DNA from: Vibrio aquaticus
GTDB lineage: Bacteria; Pseudomonadota; Gammaproteobacteria; Enterobacterales; Vibrionaceae
NCBI RefSeq assembly: GCF_003970385.1
Contig: NZ_RXZH01000001.1
Span: 785,300-849,299 of the forward strand
Direction of reading: 5' to 3'
Length of the DNA stretch: 64,000 bases
Below, piece after piece: positions 54,013 to 63,015 of the stretch. A program made the position numbers and the translations under genes. The notes beneath the pieces are model-generated. The model saw only the letters and a program-made list of their open reading frames with translations, had not been told where the DNA came from and did not search any database. Position 1 is the first letter of the stretch. Every line of letters starts with the position of its first letter.

Positions 54013-54032
54013 GTATCTTAACGTAAAGATAG
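54013..54032. promoter_or_regulatory. MarR operator 2, abutting the EamA start codon
   Basis: GTATCTTAACGTAAAGATAG: near-perfect second copy ending 6 bp before the EamA ATG (54038). Binding here would cover the exporter's leader or promoter end, giving direct repression. Confidence 0.75.
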
Positions 54033-54037
54033 TTATT

Positions 54038-54937
54038 ATGAATATATTACTTGCAATGATTCCGGCGTTCTTTTGGGGCACCACGTATGCAGTGACGCAA
54101 TACACACTCGCAGACTGGCCACCTCTGCTGCTGGGCGCAATTCGAGCGCTGCCAGCCGGACTTCTGTTGCTCGCATTTAAGCCAACCTTACCAAAAAAAG
54201 GCGAATGGCAGATCTTGTTCAGCCTAGGACTGATTAACATTGCGACCTTCTTTGGCTTGATCTTTGTGATGGCGCTGACACTGCCTTCTGCCATTTCAGG
54301 TGTGGGTATGATCTCGGTGCCTGTGTTTGCAATGATGTACAACTGGCTGATCAACAAAAATAAACCGAGCCTAATTCAAGGGGTGAGCGGAGCTGCCTTG
54401 ATTGCTCTGGCGTGGATGCTGTTTGACCCGAGTTCAATTAGCCTTAATCCGATTGGTCTAGGTGCGATGCTGGCAGCCATCATGTGTATCGTAGTGGGTA
54501 GCTCGATCACCAAGTCTTTGGGTAATCGCATGCATTGGTGGACGGTGTTGACTTGGCAGCTGATTTTGGGTGGCGTGATTCTCTCAATCGCGGCTGGTGT
54601 GCAAGCGATCAAAGAACCAAGCACTTATGCGTCAGTCATTGAGCATTTCTCGATGACCAATTTAAGCGGCCTACTTTGGGTAGTTGGGTTAAACACAGCA
54701 TTAGGTTACGGCATGTATGTGTGGTTGCTGCAACGTATGTCAGTGGTGGACTTCACCTTTGGTGGCATTGCCAACCCAATCGCAGGCATTGTGACAGGTT
54801 TAGTATTACTTGGGGAATCATTCACCCCATTCCAGTACAGCCTGATGATCGGTATGATTGTCATGTCATTGCTGCCACAAGCTATTTTGGCGATTCGACA
54901 GAATAGACCTTCACCGGTCGAGTGTCAGCAACACTAA
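54038..54937 (+). CDS. EamA/DMT-superfamily exporter
   Basis: A 299-residue inner-membrane protein with ten predicted helices in two EamA repeats (first: PAFFWGTTYAVTQYTLADWPPLLLGAIRALPAGLLLL; second begins near LGAMLAAIMCIVVGSSITKSLG). The family exports amino acids, metabolites or drugs. The ligand is unknown. It is regulated, by position and operators, by the divergent MarR protein. It is a single gene ended by a terminator. Confidence 0.9.
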   Translation: MNILLAMIPAFFWGTTYAVTQYTLADWPPLLLGAIRALPAGLLLLAFKPTLPKKGEWQILFSLGLINIATFFGLIFVMALTLPSAISGVGMISVPVFAMMYNWLINKNKPSLIQGVSGAALIALAWMLFDPSSISLNPIGLGAMLAAIMCIVVGSSITKSLGNRMHWWTVLTWQLILGGVILSIAAGVQAIKEPSTYASVIEHFSMTNLSGLLWVVGLNTALGYGMYVWLLQRMSVVDFTFGGIANPIAGIVTGLVLLGESFTPFQYSLMIGMIVMSLLPQAILAIRQNRPSPVECQQH

Positions 54938-54945
54938 TAGAACAC

Positions 54946-54971
54946 GCCGCACCATTGAGTGCGGCTTTTTT
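54946..54971 (+). terminator. intrinsic terminator after the EamA gene
   Basis: GCCGCAC (54946-54952) pairs with GTGCGGC (54959-54965) around a 6-nt loop, followed by six T. Confidence 0.92.
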
Positions 54972-54980
54972 ACATCGAGC

Positions 54981-55568
54981 TTAAAACTTGTATCTCATAC
55001 CCATGTTCACTGACGAGATCACACCCGTATCCGTATCGACGACTTCATAGGTAGTTTGTGCCGAGATATGTTGAGTAAAATCATAGCCAAGACCTAATCC
55101 CCACACCATGCTTGAATCACTGTTTGACGAAGCGACTGAGATTGAGTTTGCGCCAATATTGGTTGCTGTCGTCGAGTCAATGCTGAAACTATGTAAGCCT
55201 GCTTTGGCGTAGATGTTGAACTGCTCGCCAATATAGAATTTAGGCAAAATATTAATACCCATCGATGTCATATCCAGCTGAGAAGCAATATTAAGACCGT
55301 TTGGATCAATCGTGCCACTCACGCCACCAAGGTCTTTATATTCGAACTCTGCCCCCAGCACAAAGAAGCTGCCAAACGCGAAATCATAGCCCGCGTTCAC
55401 AGCGTAACCATTGCGCGTCTCTTTCTTTTCAAAAGAAGCAAAGTCCTCATAAAGGCTTGAGTAACCCATTTTTGAGTAGGCTGCACCAACATAGAAGCCG
55501 TTGTGCGCAAGAGCCGCGCCCGATAGCGTTGATGCAATGATGGATAATGTAATGATTGATTTTTTCAT
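54981..55568 (-). CDS. outer-membrane beta-barrel protein (OmpA/OmpW-like porin family)
   Basis: A 195-residue protein starting at ATG 55568 with a signal peptide (KKSIITLSIIASTLSGAALA). An eight-stranded-barrel pattern of alternating strands follows (FYVGAAYSKMGYSS, GYAVNAGYDFAFGSFFVLGAEFEYKDLGG), ending in MRYKF with a terminal Phe. The ORF could be extended 52 codons upstream, but that would destroy the signal peptide. Cargo or role is unknown; such small barrels are common surface proteins in Vibrio. Confidence 0.85.
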   Translation of the reverse strand: MKKSIITLSIIASTLSGAALAHNGFYVGAAYSKMGYSSLYEDFASFEKKETRNGYAVNAGYDFAFGSFFVLGAEFEYKDLGGVSGTIDPNGLNIASQLDMTSMGINILPKFYIGEQFNIYAKAGLHSFSIDSTTATNIGANSISVASSNSDSSMVWGLGLGYDFTQHISAQTTYEVVDTDTGVISSVNMGMRYKF

Positions 55569-55837
55569 ACTGCTTTTTCTCTTGGTCATATTGTTTAACG
55601 GTGCTCGGCGCGGCACTTGATCTGCAGAGAAATATATCATTATAAAAACTAGGGCATTGTAAGAGGGTGTAAGCAAGGTAAGTTGCGTAAGTGCCCTCCT
55701 TTCATTGTTGCAGCATAGCAACACTTATTTGATTAAATTGCTATATATCAACTAACCCCATTTCCTTAATATACCCCCATCGCAACAGACCAGCTTGGTT
55801 AGAGAGTTGCTTCTTAATGAATATTTGGAGAGTCAAA
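55569..55837. other. intergenic region with OMP and SDR promoters
   Basis: A 269-bp divergent region. The reading frame upstream of the OMP signal peptide is open but unsupported. No other feature was recognised, apart from the TTTGGAG ribosome binding site of the SDR gene at 55824-55830. Confidence 0.5.
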
Positions 55838-56557
55838 ATGAAAAAGTTAGTTGTTATTACAGGTGCAAGTTCTGGTATTGGTGAAGCAATTGCTCGTCGT
55901 ATGAGCGCAGCAGGTCACCCTCTGCTTCTTTTGGCTCGCCGTGTTGAGCGCCTTGAAGCACTAGACCTACCAAACACGCTATGTGAAAAAGTAGACGTAA
56001 CAGACAAAGCCTCTTTTGAAGCAGCGATTGCGAAAGCTGAAGCGGTATACGGTGAAACTGACTGCATCGTGAATAACGCAGGTATGATGCTACTCAGCGA
56101 GCTTGCTGACCAAGATGCAGCAGAGTGGAAAACCATGTTCGATGTAAACGTAATTGGCCTAATGAACGGCATGCAAGCGGTTCTTGCCCCAATGAAGGCA
56201 CGTCAATCAGGCACCATCATCAACGTAAGCTCGGTTGCGGGACGCAAAACTTTCCCGAACCACGCGGCTTACTGTGGGACTAAATTTGCGGTTCACGCAA
56301 TTTCTGAAAACGTTCGTGAAGAAGTCGCAGAGTCAAACGTTCGTGTAACGACTATTGCCCCTGGAGCAGTAGAAACCGAGCTTCTTTCTCACACAACTTC
56401 TGATGAGATCAAAGCGGGTTACGAAGATTGGAAAGAGAGCATGGAAGGCGTATTGGTCGCTGATGACATCGCTCGCACTGTAGAGTTTGCTTACCAACAA
56501 CCTCAAGGCGTTTGTATCCGTGAGATTGTGGTTGCAGCGACTCGTCAACAGCCATAA
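55838..56557 (+). CDS. short-chain dehydrogenase/reductase (YdfG-like)
   Basis: A 239-residue NAD(P)-dependent SDR. The cofactor motif TGASSGIGEAIARRM is at the N-terminus. NNAG, the catalytic Ser in INVSSVAG and the Tyr/Lys of YCGTKFAV complete the classical set. ATG 55838, with GGAG upstream, is chosen over a start seven codons earlier. It resembles the YdfG group acting on serine/3-hydroxy acids or malonic semialdehyde; the substrate is not fixed by sequence. Confidence 0.9.
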   Translation: MKKLVVITGASSGIGEAIARRMSAAGHPLLLLARRVERLEALDLPNTLCEKVDVTDKASFEAAIAKAEAVYGETDCIVNNAGMMLLSELADQDAAEWKTMFDVNVIGLMNGMQAVLAPMKARQSGTIINVSSVAGRKTFPNHAAYCGTKFAVHAISENVREEVAESNVRVTTIAPGAVETELLSHTTSDEIKAGYEDWKESMEGVLVADDIARTVEFAYQQPQGVCIREIVVAATRQQP

Positions 56558-56580
56558 TCAAACCAAGCATTTGACTTTAA

Positions 56581-56613
56581 ATAGCCTCGCACTGCGGGGC
56601 TATTTTCGTTTTC
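56581..56613 (+). terminator. intrinsic terminator after the SDR gene
   Basis: ATAGCCTCGC (56581-56590) pairs with GCGGGGCTAT (56594-56603) with one T:G wobble, then TTTTCGTTTT. Confidence 0.8.
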
Positions 56614-56744
56614 TATCATAAAAGTGAAACAGCGGTTCGATAGTGACTCAGATGAGAGACAAAGAGTAATGACCCGAGGTGAGGAAATTTTATACAGCGC
56701 AACTTTGCTACTCTTAATCGACTAAACCCTTTCAGAGGTGCGCT

Positions 56745-56975
56745 GTGTTACAGACTTATTTTACCAACACCAAACTTTTGCTCACCGAATTTGTGAAGTA
56801 TTACTTTGCTGCCGTTCTCGTTATTGGTTTGAAAGGGGAGCTGTTTAACATCGCCTTAAGGGTTTGGTCAGATAATCAAATGTCTTTCTATGGTGATGGG
56901 CTATGGCAAATAACTTTAGTACTGGCCTTTTTCATTACGTGCTGCGTTTTATTCAATAAATATTGTCCTGATTAG
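56745..56975 (+). CDS. small hypothetical membrane protein
   Basis: A 76-residue protein with two hydrophobic helices (about residues 19-34 and 53-69), starting at GTG 56745 after AGAGG. I do not recognise the family. It is isolated between the SDR gene and the convergent acetyltransferase gene. It is coding-like in length, start site and composition, but with no further support. Confidence 0.5.
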   Translation: MLQTYFTNTKLLLTEFVKYYFAAVLVIGLKGELFNIALRVWSDNQMSFYGDGLWQITLVLAFFITCCVLFNKYCPD

Positions 56976-56983
56976 AATCTCTA

Positions 56984-57535
56984 TTACACTGGCTTAATGA
57001 CTCGGCATGGGTTACCTGCGGCCACTACGTTAGCTGGCACATCTTTGGTTACCACGCTGCCGGCCCCAATCACACTATTATCGCCAATGGTGACACCTGG
57101 ACAAACAATCACACCACCACCTAACCAGACATTGTTACCAATGGTGATTGGAGTACCAAACTCTACCCCTTCTTCCACTCGGCCTTTTACATCGAGTGGG
57201 TGGCCTGCGGTATAAATCTGCACATTTGGGGCAAAGAGTACGTTATCACCGATATGCACTTCAGCCACATCAAGGACAACGCAATTGAAGTTGGCGTAAA
57301 AGTTTTTCCCGACCTTGATGTTTGAGCCGTAATCACAACGAAATGGCGGTTCTAAATAGGCATCCTTTGCACTCGGTATAAGCTCATCGATGGCACTACG
57401 CCACTCTTGAGTATCTGGAATACTGTTATTGAGCTGTTGTAACGTCTTGCGACAGTGAATACGCTCGCTATACAGCTGCTTATCCCAAGCGTCATAAGGC
57501 TCACCCGCGAGCATCTTCTCTTTTTCAGTTCTCAT
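56984..57535 (-). CDS. maa: maltose/galactoside O-acetyltransferase (hexapeptide repeat)
   Basis: A 183-residue cytoplasmic trimeric acetyltransferase. The N-terminal MRTEKEKMLAGEPYDAWDKQLYSERIHCRKTLQQLN matches the Maa/NodL N-domain. The C-terminal part is a left-handed beta-helix of hexapeptide repeats (VLDVAEVHIGDNVLFAPNVQIYTAGHPLD, with catalytic His; GTPITIGNNVWLGGGVIVCPGVTIGDNSVIGAGSVV). It acetylates sugars such as maltose with acetyl-CoA. ATG 57535 is preferred to a TTG four codons earlier. The symbol is given by similarity. Confidence 0.88.
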   Translation of the reverse strand: MRTEKEKMLAGEPYDAWDKQLYSERIHCRKTLQQLNNSIPDTQEWRSAIDELIPSAKDAYLEPPFRCDYGSNIKVGKNFYANFNCVVLDVAEVHIGDNVLFAPNVQIYTAGHPLDVKGRVEEGVEFGTPITIGNNVWLGGGVIVCPGVTIGDNSVIGAGSVVTKDVPANVVAAGNPCRVIKPV

Positions 57536-57710
57536 CTCTGTTACCAAAAATATTGAGTATTTGGGGTCGAATATCGCATATCAACCTCAGTTTGTGACCG
57601 CCTAAAATTACTAAATTATTATCCCGTGTTGTCCATCACTTTTTGCACAGTTCAATCGTAAATAGAGGGTTATTAGTAATTACTTACCTCTATGACTAAC
57701 GCTGTTTTTA

Positions 57711-58604
57711 TTATGACTGCATTGCATTTTCTAGCAGTAGCTCATAAAAACATTTGGCAGCAGGACCGGTTTTAGCGCCTTTCGGCAAAGTAATATGCAG
57801 AGGTACTTGATACTTGCCATTTTGCTCTACCTTTAACACCGCCAACTGACCATGGTTCCTTTGTTCGATAATATGCTCAGGAAGGCGACAAAAACCAACG
57901 CCTTGCTCAACTGCGCGAAACGCATGGTCAAAGTTGTCGACGGTTATGCGTTGATTTGCTTTTAACCAACCGACGTTTTGTTCACGGCTGTCTAAGCTGC
58001 TTGCGCCAAGGTCTCGCACCACAATCTGACTGAGCGTAGCAAAATCAGCCATGCAAACACTGCTTTGCTTCGCAAGTGGGTGCTTACTTGAAACAACGGG
58101 CACCATACTCGTCATCGCAAACGCCTGTGCTGGGTAGTTGGTCACTGGTAACGTAATGATCGCAATGTCGGCTTGTTCGTCAGTGACCATCTCGATGGTT
58201 TTGCTGAGTGAGGTTTCAACCACTTGAATGGACGTAATGCTGTTGCCTTGTAGATATTGCGCCATCGGTTGATACAGCAGGCTCGGATTACATAAGTGAT
58301 CCATCGCAACGGTGATCTCCGATTCCACACCGGCAGAGATTTGCTTACTCAGATCCTCTAGCTCTCTGGCTTGATCGAGCATACTGCTCGCGCGGCGAAG
58401 TAAAGACTTACCATGCTCAGTGACAACGGCTCGCCTACCCTTCACTTCCACCAGCTTGACCCCTAGCTGCTCTTCCAGCTTTTTAATTGCGTAGATGAGT
58501 GTGGTATGGCTTTTATTCAGTGCAGCCGCTGCCGCTTGAATACTCCCCGCGTTGTCGACCTCTTGTAGCGTCAGCCATTGCTCTAGCGTACTTTTCAATC
58601 TCAT
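57711..58604 (-). CDS. LysR-family transcriptional regulator
   Basis: A 297-residue regulator with a LysR helix-turn-helix near residues 10-65 (LTLQEVDNAGSIQAAAAALNKSHTTLIYAIKKLEEQLGVKLVEV) and a periplasmic-binding-protein-like effector domain. I prefer ATG 58604 (AGG upstream, about 8 nt) to ATG 58631, which has no ribosome binding site. It is divergent from a YdhR-type monooxygenase gene 127 bp away and probably controls it. Confidence 0.9.
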   Translation of the reverse strand: MRLKSTLEQWLTLQEVDNAGSIQAAAAALNKSHTTLIYAIKKLEEQLGVKLVEVKGRRAVVTEHGKSLLRRASSMLDQARELEDLSKQISAGVESEITVAMDHLCNPSLLYQPMAQYLQGNSITSIQVVETSLSKTIEMVTDEQADIAIITLPVTNYPAQAFAMTSMVPVVSSKHPLAKQSSVCMADFATLSQIVVRDLGASSLDSREQNVGWLKANQRITVDNFDHAFRAVEQGVGFCRLPEHIIEQRNHGQLAVLKVEQNGKYQVPLHITLPKGAKTGPAAKCFYELLLENAMQS

Positions 58605-58731
58605 CGCCAAACCTGTCAGTTTTTTAGACATATATACGCAATATTATGAACTTTTTTGTTCAATTCATACAGGCAATAATCTCTCCATCGAACAGCAATA
58701 AGCGTTCACGACGAACAACGGAGAAGATGAA

Positions 58732-59037
58732 ATGAAACTACTACAAGTCGATTTTGAATATCACGGTCCTATGGGTGAAGAGATGTCTAGCGCACTCGTT
58801 GAGCTGGCTGAATCCATCAACCACGAGCCCGGTTTAGTGTGGAAAATTTGGACTGAAAGCGAGTCAGAAAAATTAGGCGGTGGTATCTACCTATTTGAAG
58901 ATGAAGTGAGGGCAAAAAACTATCTAGAGATGCACGCCGCTAGACTCAAAGCGATGGGTGTACCTGAAGTAAGGGGCATTATCTTCGATGTAAACCAACC
59001 ACTGACGGCAATCAACCAAGGTCCAATTGGACGTTAA
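58732..59037 (+). CDS. YdhR-family putative monooxygenase
   Basis: A 101-residue dimeric alpha-beta barrel protein (KLLQVDFEYHGPMGEEMSSALVELAESINHEPGLVWKIWTESE, GGIYLFEDEVRAKNYLEMHAARLKAMGV) very close in pattern to E. coli YdhR. The physiological substrate is not known; quinones or aromatics are suggested for the family. It is followed 9 bp later by a small membrane protein gene and divergent from a LysR gene. Confidence 0.9.
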   Translation: MKLLQVDFEYHGPMGEEMSSALVELAESINHEPGLVWKIWTESESEKLGGGIYLFEDEVRAKNYLEMHAARLKAMGVPEVRGIIFDVNQPLTAINQGPIGR

Positions 59038-59046
59038 GGAGCGACC

Positions 59047-59418
59047 ATGACCAACAAAGCTTTTTTCACATTGCATGGCAGTATCTACACCGTGTTTGCC
59101 TTTGCACTGTTTTTCATTCCGAGCTTGATGTGGCCAATATACGGCGTAGAAATTAATGATCAGTACGCTTACTTCTTGTCTCAGCATACCAGCATCTTTC
59201 TCGGTGGTATTGCTGCCGTCAGCTTGCTACTGCGCAACATTGAACACAAAGAAACGCTAGTGCAACTGCTTAAAGCACTACTGGTCACAAACTTACTGGG
59301 TGTAGTCATCACTGGATACGCAGGCCTGATCGGGATTTTCGTCGGTTTAGGCTGGAGCGATCCTGCGTTCTTTGCTCTGTTGACCTTGCTTAGCTATCGT
59401 CAGCTTAAGCAACAATGA
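59047..59418 (+). CDS. small four-helix membrane protein
   Basis: A 123-residue inner-membrane protein with four predicted helices (about residues 9-29, 48-65, 73-90 and 93-115). AAGGAG precedes the ATG. It is co-transcribed with the YdhR-like gene (9-bp gap). I do not recognise it beyond a general resemblance to DUF4345-like proteins. A hairpin follows at 59421-59448. Confidence 0.8.
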   Translation: MTNKAFFTLHGSIYTVFAFALFFIPSLMWPIYGVEINDQYAYFLSQHTSIFLGGIAAVSLLLRNIEHKETLVQLLKALLVTNLLGVVITGYAGLIGIFVGLGWSDPAFFALLTLLSYRQLKQQ

Positions 59419-59420
59419 TG

Positions 59421-59448
59421 TTTTGCGCTTCCTCTTTGAAGCGCAAAA
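59421..59448. terminator. hairpin after the small membrane protein gene
   Basis: TTTTGCGCTTC (59421-59431) pairs with GAAGCGCAAAA (59438-59448). It has no T-run on the plus strand, so termination is uncertain. Confidence 0.5.
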
Positions 59449-59526
59449 TCCCCCCTCGCCTTTCTCGGGTAACCTAAGTAGAATGCGCTCTCTTTTTCAT
59501 CTTATGAGTAGAGATAGGCAGACGGT

Positions 59527-60774
59527 TTGCACACACTAGAACAACTTAACAATGGTGAGCTTCAAGGCATTCAACGACTGAAGCTTTCACAGCAGTTAAC
59601 AGAGCTTCCACGCGAGATTCTAACTTTAGCCGATTCGTTAGAGATATTAGATTTGTCAGATAACCTGCTGACGGACCTTCCAGAATGGCTCAGTGAATTG
59701 CCAAAGCTTAAGATAGTGTTTGCTTCCAACAACCGCTTTACTCGTTTACCATTGGTTCTAGGCCGCTGTCGTGCATTGGAAATGGTCGGTTTTAAAAGTA
59801 ACCAGATTGTTCGCGTTGCAGAAGAGTCATTGCCCGAGCAACTTCGCTGGCTGATTTTAACCGATAACCAAATGGAAACGCTGCCAGAGTCATTAGGTCA
59901 TCGTCCACGCTTACAAAAGCTTGCTTTAGCCGGTAACAAGATCAAAGCTCTGCCGAAAAGCTTCGCTAATCTGGTTAACCTTGAGCTTGTGCGTTTATCG
60001 GCTAACCAGCTAGAAGTCTTCCCTGAGGTACTGCTTGAGCTACCTAAACTGGCGTGGATGGCCTTTTCCGGTAACCCTTTCTGTGAGCGTTTAACACACA
60101 CCAGTTCGGTACCGACGGTGTCGTCTGATAGCTACCAGCTGAACCAAGTATTAGGTCAAGGCGCGTCAGGGGTGATCTCTCATGCAAACTGGACCAACAG
60201 TGACTTTGACTTCCCTACCGAAATAGCGGTTAAAGTTTTTAAAGGTGAGGTGACCAGCGATGGCTATCCACAAGACGAGCTACAAGCGTGTCTTCAAACA
60301 GGCCATCATACCAATCTGGTGAAGTCGATCGGTCAAGTTAATGAGCAGGACTACTTAGCATTGATTATGGAGTTAATCCCTAACGACTACTTTAATCTAG
60401 GCCTACCACCAACACTGGAAACCTGCACACGCGATGTGTTTAAACCGGAGTTTACTTTGCCTGTAAAACAGATTGAAAAGATCGTCGATCAAATGATGGA
60501 TGTGTTTGATCACCTTCATAACAACAAGGTGTGCCACGGTGATCTATACGCTCACAATGTGTTGATCAATGATCAAGGTGAAATGATTTTTGGAGACTTT
60601 GGCGCCGCTTCTGTTTATGGCTACCTAAACGAAACACAACAACGAGGCGTGCGTAAAGTTGAAGCGAGAGCCCTGAGCCACTTTATTGATGATCTGCTGT
60701 CTGTTTGCAGACCCATTGAACAGCAGACAGCCGCTTACAAAGCCTTACGCAATTTAGCGCTCATGACGCGCTAA
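59527..60774 (+). CDS. leucine-rich-repeat protein with eukaryotic-like kinase domain
   Basis: A 415-residue protein starting at TTG, with no signal peptide. Residues about 15-190 are seven or so leucine-rich repeats (LEILDLSDNLLTDLPEWLSELPKL; LRWLILTDNQMETLPESLG; LQKLALAGNKIKALPKSFANL). Residues about 205-400 resemble an Hanks-type Ser/Thr kinase: glycine loop LGQGASGVI, VAIK-like IAVKVFK, catalytic loop CHGDLYAHNVL (the usual Arg before Asp is Gly) and magnesium-binding DFG in GDFGAAS. The LRR-kinase fusion is known in Gammaproteobacteria but rare; its target is unknown. It ends with a strong terminator. Confidence 0.88.
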   Translation: MHTLEQLNNGELQGIQRLKLSQQLTELPREILTLADSLEILDLSDNLLTDLPEWLSELPKLKIVFASNNRFTRLPLVLGRCRALEMVGFKSNQIVRVAEESLPEQLRWLILTDNQMETLPESLGHRPRLQKLALAGNKIKALPKSFANLVNLELVRLSANQLEVFPEVLLELPKLAWMAFSGNPFCERLTHTSSVPTVSSDSYQLNQVLGQGASGVISHANWTNSDFDFPTEIAVKVFKGEVTSDGYPQDELQACLQTGHHTNLVKSIGQVNEQDYLALIMELIPNDYFNLGLPPTLETCTRDVFKPEFTLPVKQIEKIVDQMMDVFDHLHNNKVCHGDLYAHNVLINDQGEMIFGDFGAASVYGYLNETQQRGVRKVEARALSHFIDDLLSVCRPIEQQTAAYKALRNLALMTR

Positions 60775-60784
60775 GTTCGATAGA

Positions 60785-60821
60785 AAACGGATATTGCGTA
60801 AGACCCATGCAATATCCGTTT
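60785..60821. terminator. bidirectional terminator between LRR-kinase and SDR genes
   Basis: AAACGGATATTGC (60785-60797) pairs with GCAATATCCGTTT (60809-60821) around an 11-nt loop. Confidence 0.85.
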
Positions 60822-60831
60822 CGTGTCTGGA

Positions 60832-61563
60832 TTACCGACCACCAGCAAGTTCGATAAACGTTCCGGTCACGTAAGAAGCTTCATCCGATAACAGCCACGC
60901 TATCGACTCTGCCACTTCCTCTGGTGTTCCACCTCGTTGTAGCGGTAAGGAAGGAGCAAGGCGAGCAACCCGATCTGGCTCTCCACCATCGGCATGCATT
61001 TCCGTATAAATGCATCCAGGTCTCACACCGTTTACGCGAATCCCTTGCTCGGCCAACTCTAAAGACAACCCTTTGGTAATTGAATCCATCGCCCCTTTAG
61101 AGGCGGCATAATCAATATATTCAAATGGCGCCCCCAAGCGAGATGCCGCTGACGACACATTGACGATCGCGCTCTTAGCGCCCTCTTGACGAATAAATGC
61201 CTTACAACATAGAAAGCAGCTCATGACATTCGTATTCATCACAGTTTGAAAGCGCTCTAAGTCGATATCGCACAGTTTTGATTGAGTGAAAAGAATACCA
61301 GCATTGTTCACAAGGTGAGTGACGGTGCCGTAACGCTGCTGCACAGCCTCAAACATTGCCTTCACTTGTGTTTCATTGGCCACATCTGCTTGATAAGGGA
61401 ACGCCTCTCCTCCCGCATCAATAATATCATCCACCACTTGCTGTGCCCGTTCATGATTGGACAGATAGTTCACACAAACTGAATAACCTTTGGATGCCAA
61501 CAACGTTGATGTTGCAGCCCCTATTCCACGACTTCCGCCGGTGATGATAACGACTTTGTACAT
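60832..61563 (-). CDS. short-chain dehydrogenase/reductase (glucose-1-dehydrogenase/FabG-like)
   Basis: A 243-residue NAD(P)-dependent SDR with TGGSRGIGAATSTLL, NNAG (HLVNNAGIL), catalytic VNVSSAASR and the Tyr/Lys motif YIDYAASKGAM. The C-terminus SYVTGTFIELAGG is typical of glucose-1-dehydrogenase/3-oxoacyl reductase-like members. It is monocistronic. Substrate is not deducible. Confidence 0.9.
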   Translation of the reverse strand: MYKVVIITGGSRGIGAATSTLLASKGYSVCVNYLSNHERAQQVVDDIIDAGGEAFPYQADVANETQVKAMFEAVQQRYGTVTHLVNNAGILFTQSKLCDIDLERFQTVMNTNVMSCFLCCKAFIRQEGAKSAIVNVSSAASRLGAPFEYIDYAASKGAMDSITKGLSLELAEQGIRVNGVRPGCIYTEMHADGGEPDRVARLAPSLPLQRGGTPEEVAESIAWLLSDEASYVTGTFIELAGGR

Positions 61564-61659
61564 TCACATTCCTTAGTAGCGTTTACTCCAAGCCTGCATC
61601 AAGCTTTACAGTGTAAAACCGCTCTCTTAAAACAGAAGCTTGTTGGAGTGAAAGAGCGT

Positions 61660-63015
61660 TTAATTGGCTTCTGTCAGTTTAGTTTGATGCCTTTCTGACA
61701 AGGTTAATAACCCCTCAGCAGCTGTCATTGCTTGCTTGACACTTTCCGAGTTCTCGCCCAAACACGCTTCGACTTGCTGGATACTCTCATTCATTGCACT
61801 TACCGCCAAGCTTTGCTCTTTCACCGCGTGAACCATATCCTTGTGCTGTGTAATAATATGGCTGATCCCATCAAGTAACGTCTCAATGTCATTGACACTT
61901 TTTTGCGAAAGACTGGCGTTTTCTGCCACTTTTCCTAGGCAAAATTTCATCGAATCCAACATCATTTGAGAGTCACGTTGCAAATCGCCAACGAGCTTTT
62001 GAATCGAAACAGTCTTACTCGATGTTTGTTGAGCAAGAACACGAACTTCAGCCGCAACCACAGAAAAGCCTCGCCCCCTTTCCCCCGCTCTTGAGGCTTC
62101 GATGGCAGCATTCAGGGCGAGTAGATTGGTTCGCTCAGAAACATCTTCAATCAAATGAACAAATTCAGCGATCTGACTAGACGCTCCCTTTAAACTCTCC
62201 GCCATATTCACCGCTTGGTTGAGTGCAGTGCTCACTTCGTTCGCTAAGCAAGCCCTCTCTTCTGATGATGCAAGGCTCTGTTGGGCAATACCGACCCCCT
62301 GTTCAGCATATTGTTCCGCTGCTATTCCTCGCTCAACAACCTGCAAAGAATTGGTCGCAAGTTTTATACTGCGTGATGTGAGGGCTTTTATTTGCCGATG
62401 TTGATTCTGCACACTCTCTTCATGAAAAGAGAGAACAGCCATTAATTCAACCGCTGAAGAAGAGATTTCGTTACTTCTTCCCTTTAGTTCCATGACAAAG
62501 CGCTCTACTGAGTTCGCCGCTTTGTTTGCTCCCGAGATAACATAACCAAACTCATTGCTGCCTTCATAGTCACCCTCTGTGACTAAAAAACCTTTCAACA
62601 TAGTGCCAATAAGTGAACTCAGCCCCCAAAGCTTTGCTTTCATATTTCGAGCAATCCATAGAGCGGTAGCGAGCGACACAAGCGCAGCCACCAAAATAGA
62701 CACAAGTAAAAGCAACCTGACTTGATTCGTACTCCCGAGACTGCCTTCAACGAATTGGGTCTTTTGCACCTCTAACTGTTCAATAAGGTCACTGGCAAGA
62801 TCCCTAGATAACAGCCCTTCGTCGCTAGATGACTGTTCAGTGTAACTCCTAAGTGCGACTAAAGATTCCTCTAGGCCCACTTTGTACAACTGTGTGTCAC
62901 GTTGTAGATCTCGTAGCCACCAATCCACTAGCGATCCAGAAACGGCATAGAGAAGAGACAGAATAATGACAGGCGTTACAACCTGAGCTGAAATCGGTAG
63001 GTTAGTGAACTTCAT
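61660..63015 (-). CDS. methyl-accepting chemotaxis protein
   Basis: A 451-residue chemoreceptor with two transmembrane helices (about residues 13-31 and 101-121) around a short periplasmic loop of only ~65 residues. The HAMP region is not recognisable as a standard one. The signalling tip (VSERTNLLALNAAIEASRAGERGRGFSVVAAEVRVLAQQTS) is fully conserved, so it should join CheA/CheW arrays. The start overlaps the upstream gene's stop by 4 bp. The loop is too small for a large ligand domain, so it may sense membrane or cytoplasmic signals or a partner. Confidence 0.92.
   Translation of the reverse strand: MKFTNLPISAQVVTPVIILSLLYAVSGSLVDWWLRDLQRDTQLYKVGLEESLVALRSYTEQSSSDEGLLSRDLASDLIEQLEVQKTQFVEGSLGSTNQVRLLLLVSILVAALVSLATALWIARNMKAKLWGLSSLIGTMLKGFLVTEGDYEGSNEFGYVISGANKAANSVERFVMELKGRSNEISSSAVELMAVLSFHEESVQNQHRQIKALTSRSIKLATNSLQVVERGIAAEQYAEQGVGIAQQSLASSEERACLANEVSTALNQAVNMAESLKGASSQIAEFVHLIEDVSERTNLLALNAAIEASRAGERGRGFSVVAAEVRVLAQQTSSKTVSIQKLVGDLQRDSQMMLDSMKFCLGKVAENASLSQKSVNDIETLLDGISHIITQHKDMVHAVKEQSLAVSAMNESIQQVEACLGENSESVKQAMTAAEGLLTLSERHQTKLTEAN

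Noticed and set aside
55569..55724. 52-codon upstream extension of the OMP gene
   Set aside because: It would place the signal peptide inside the protein; the ATG at 55568 gives a normal signal sequence.
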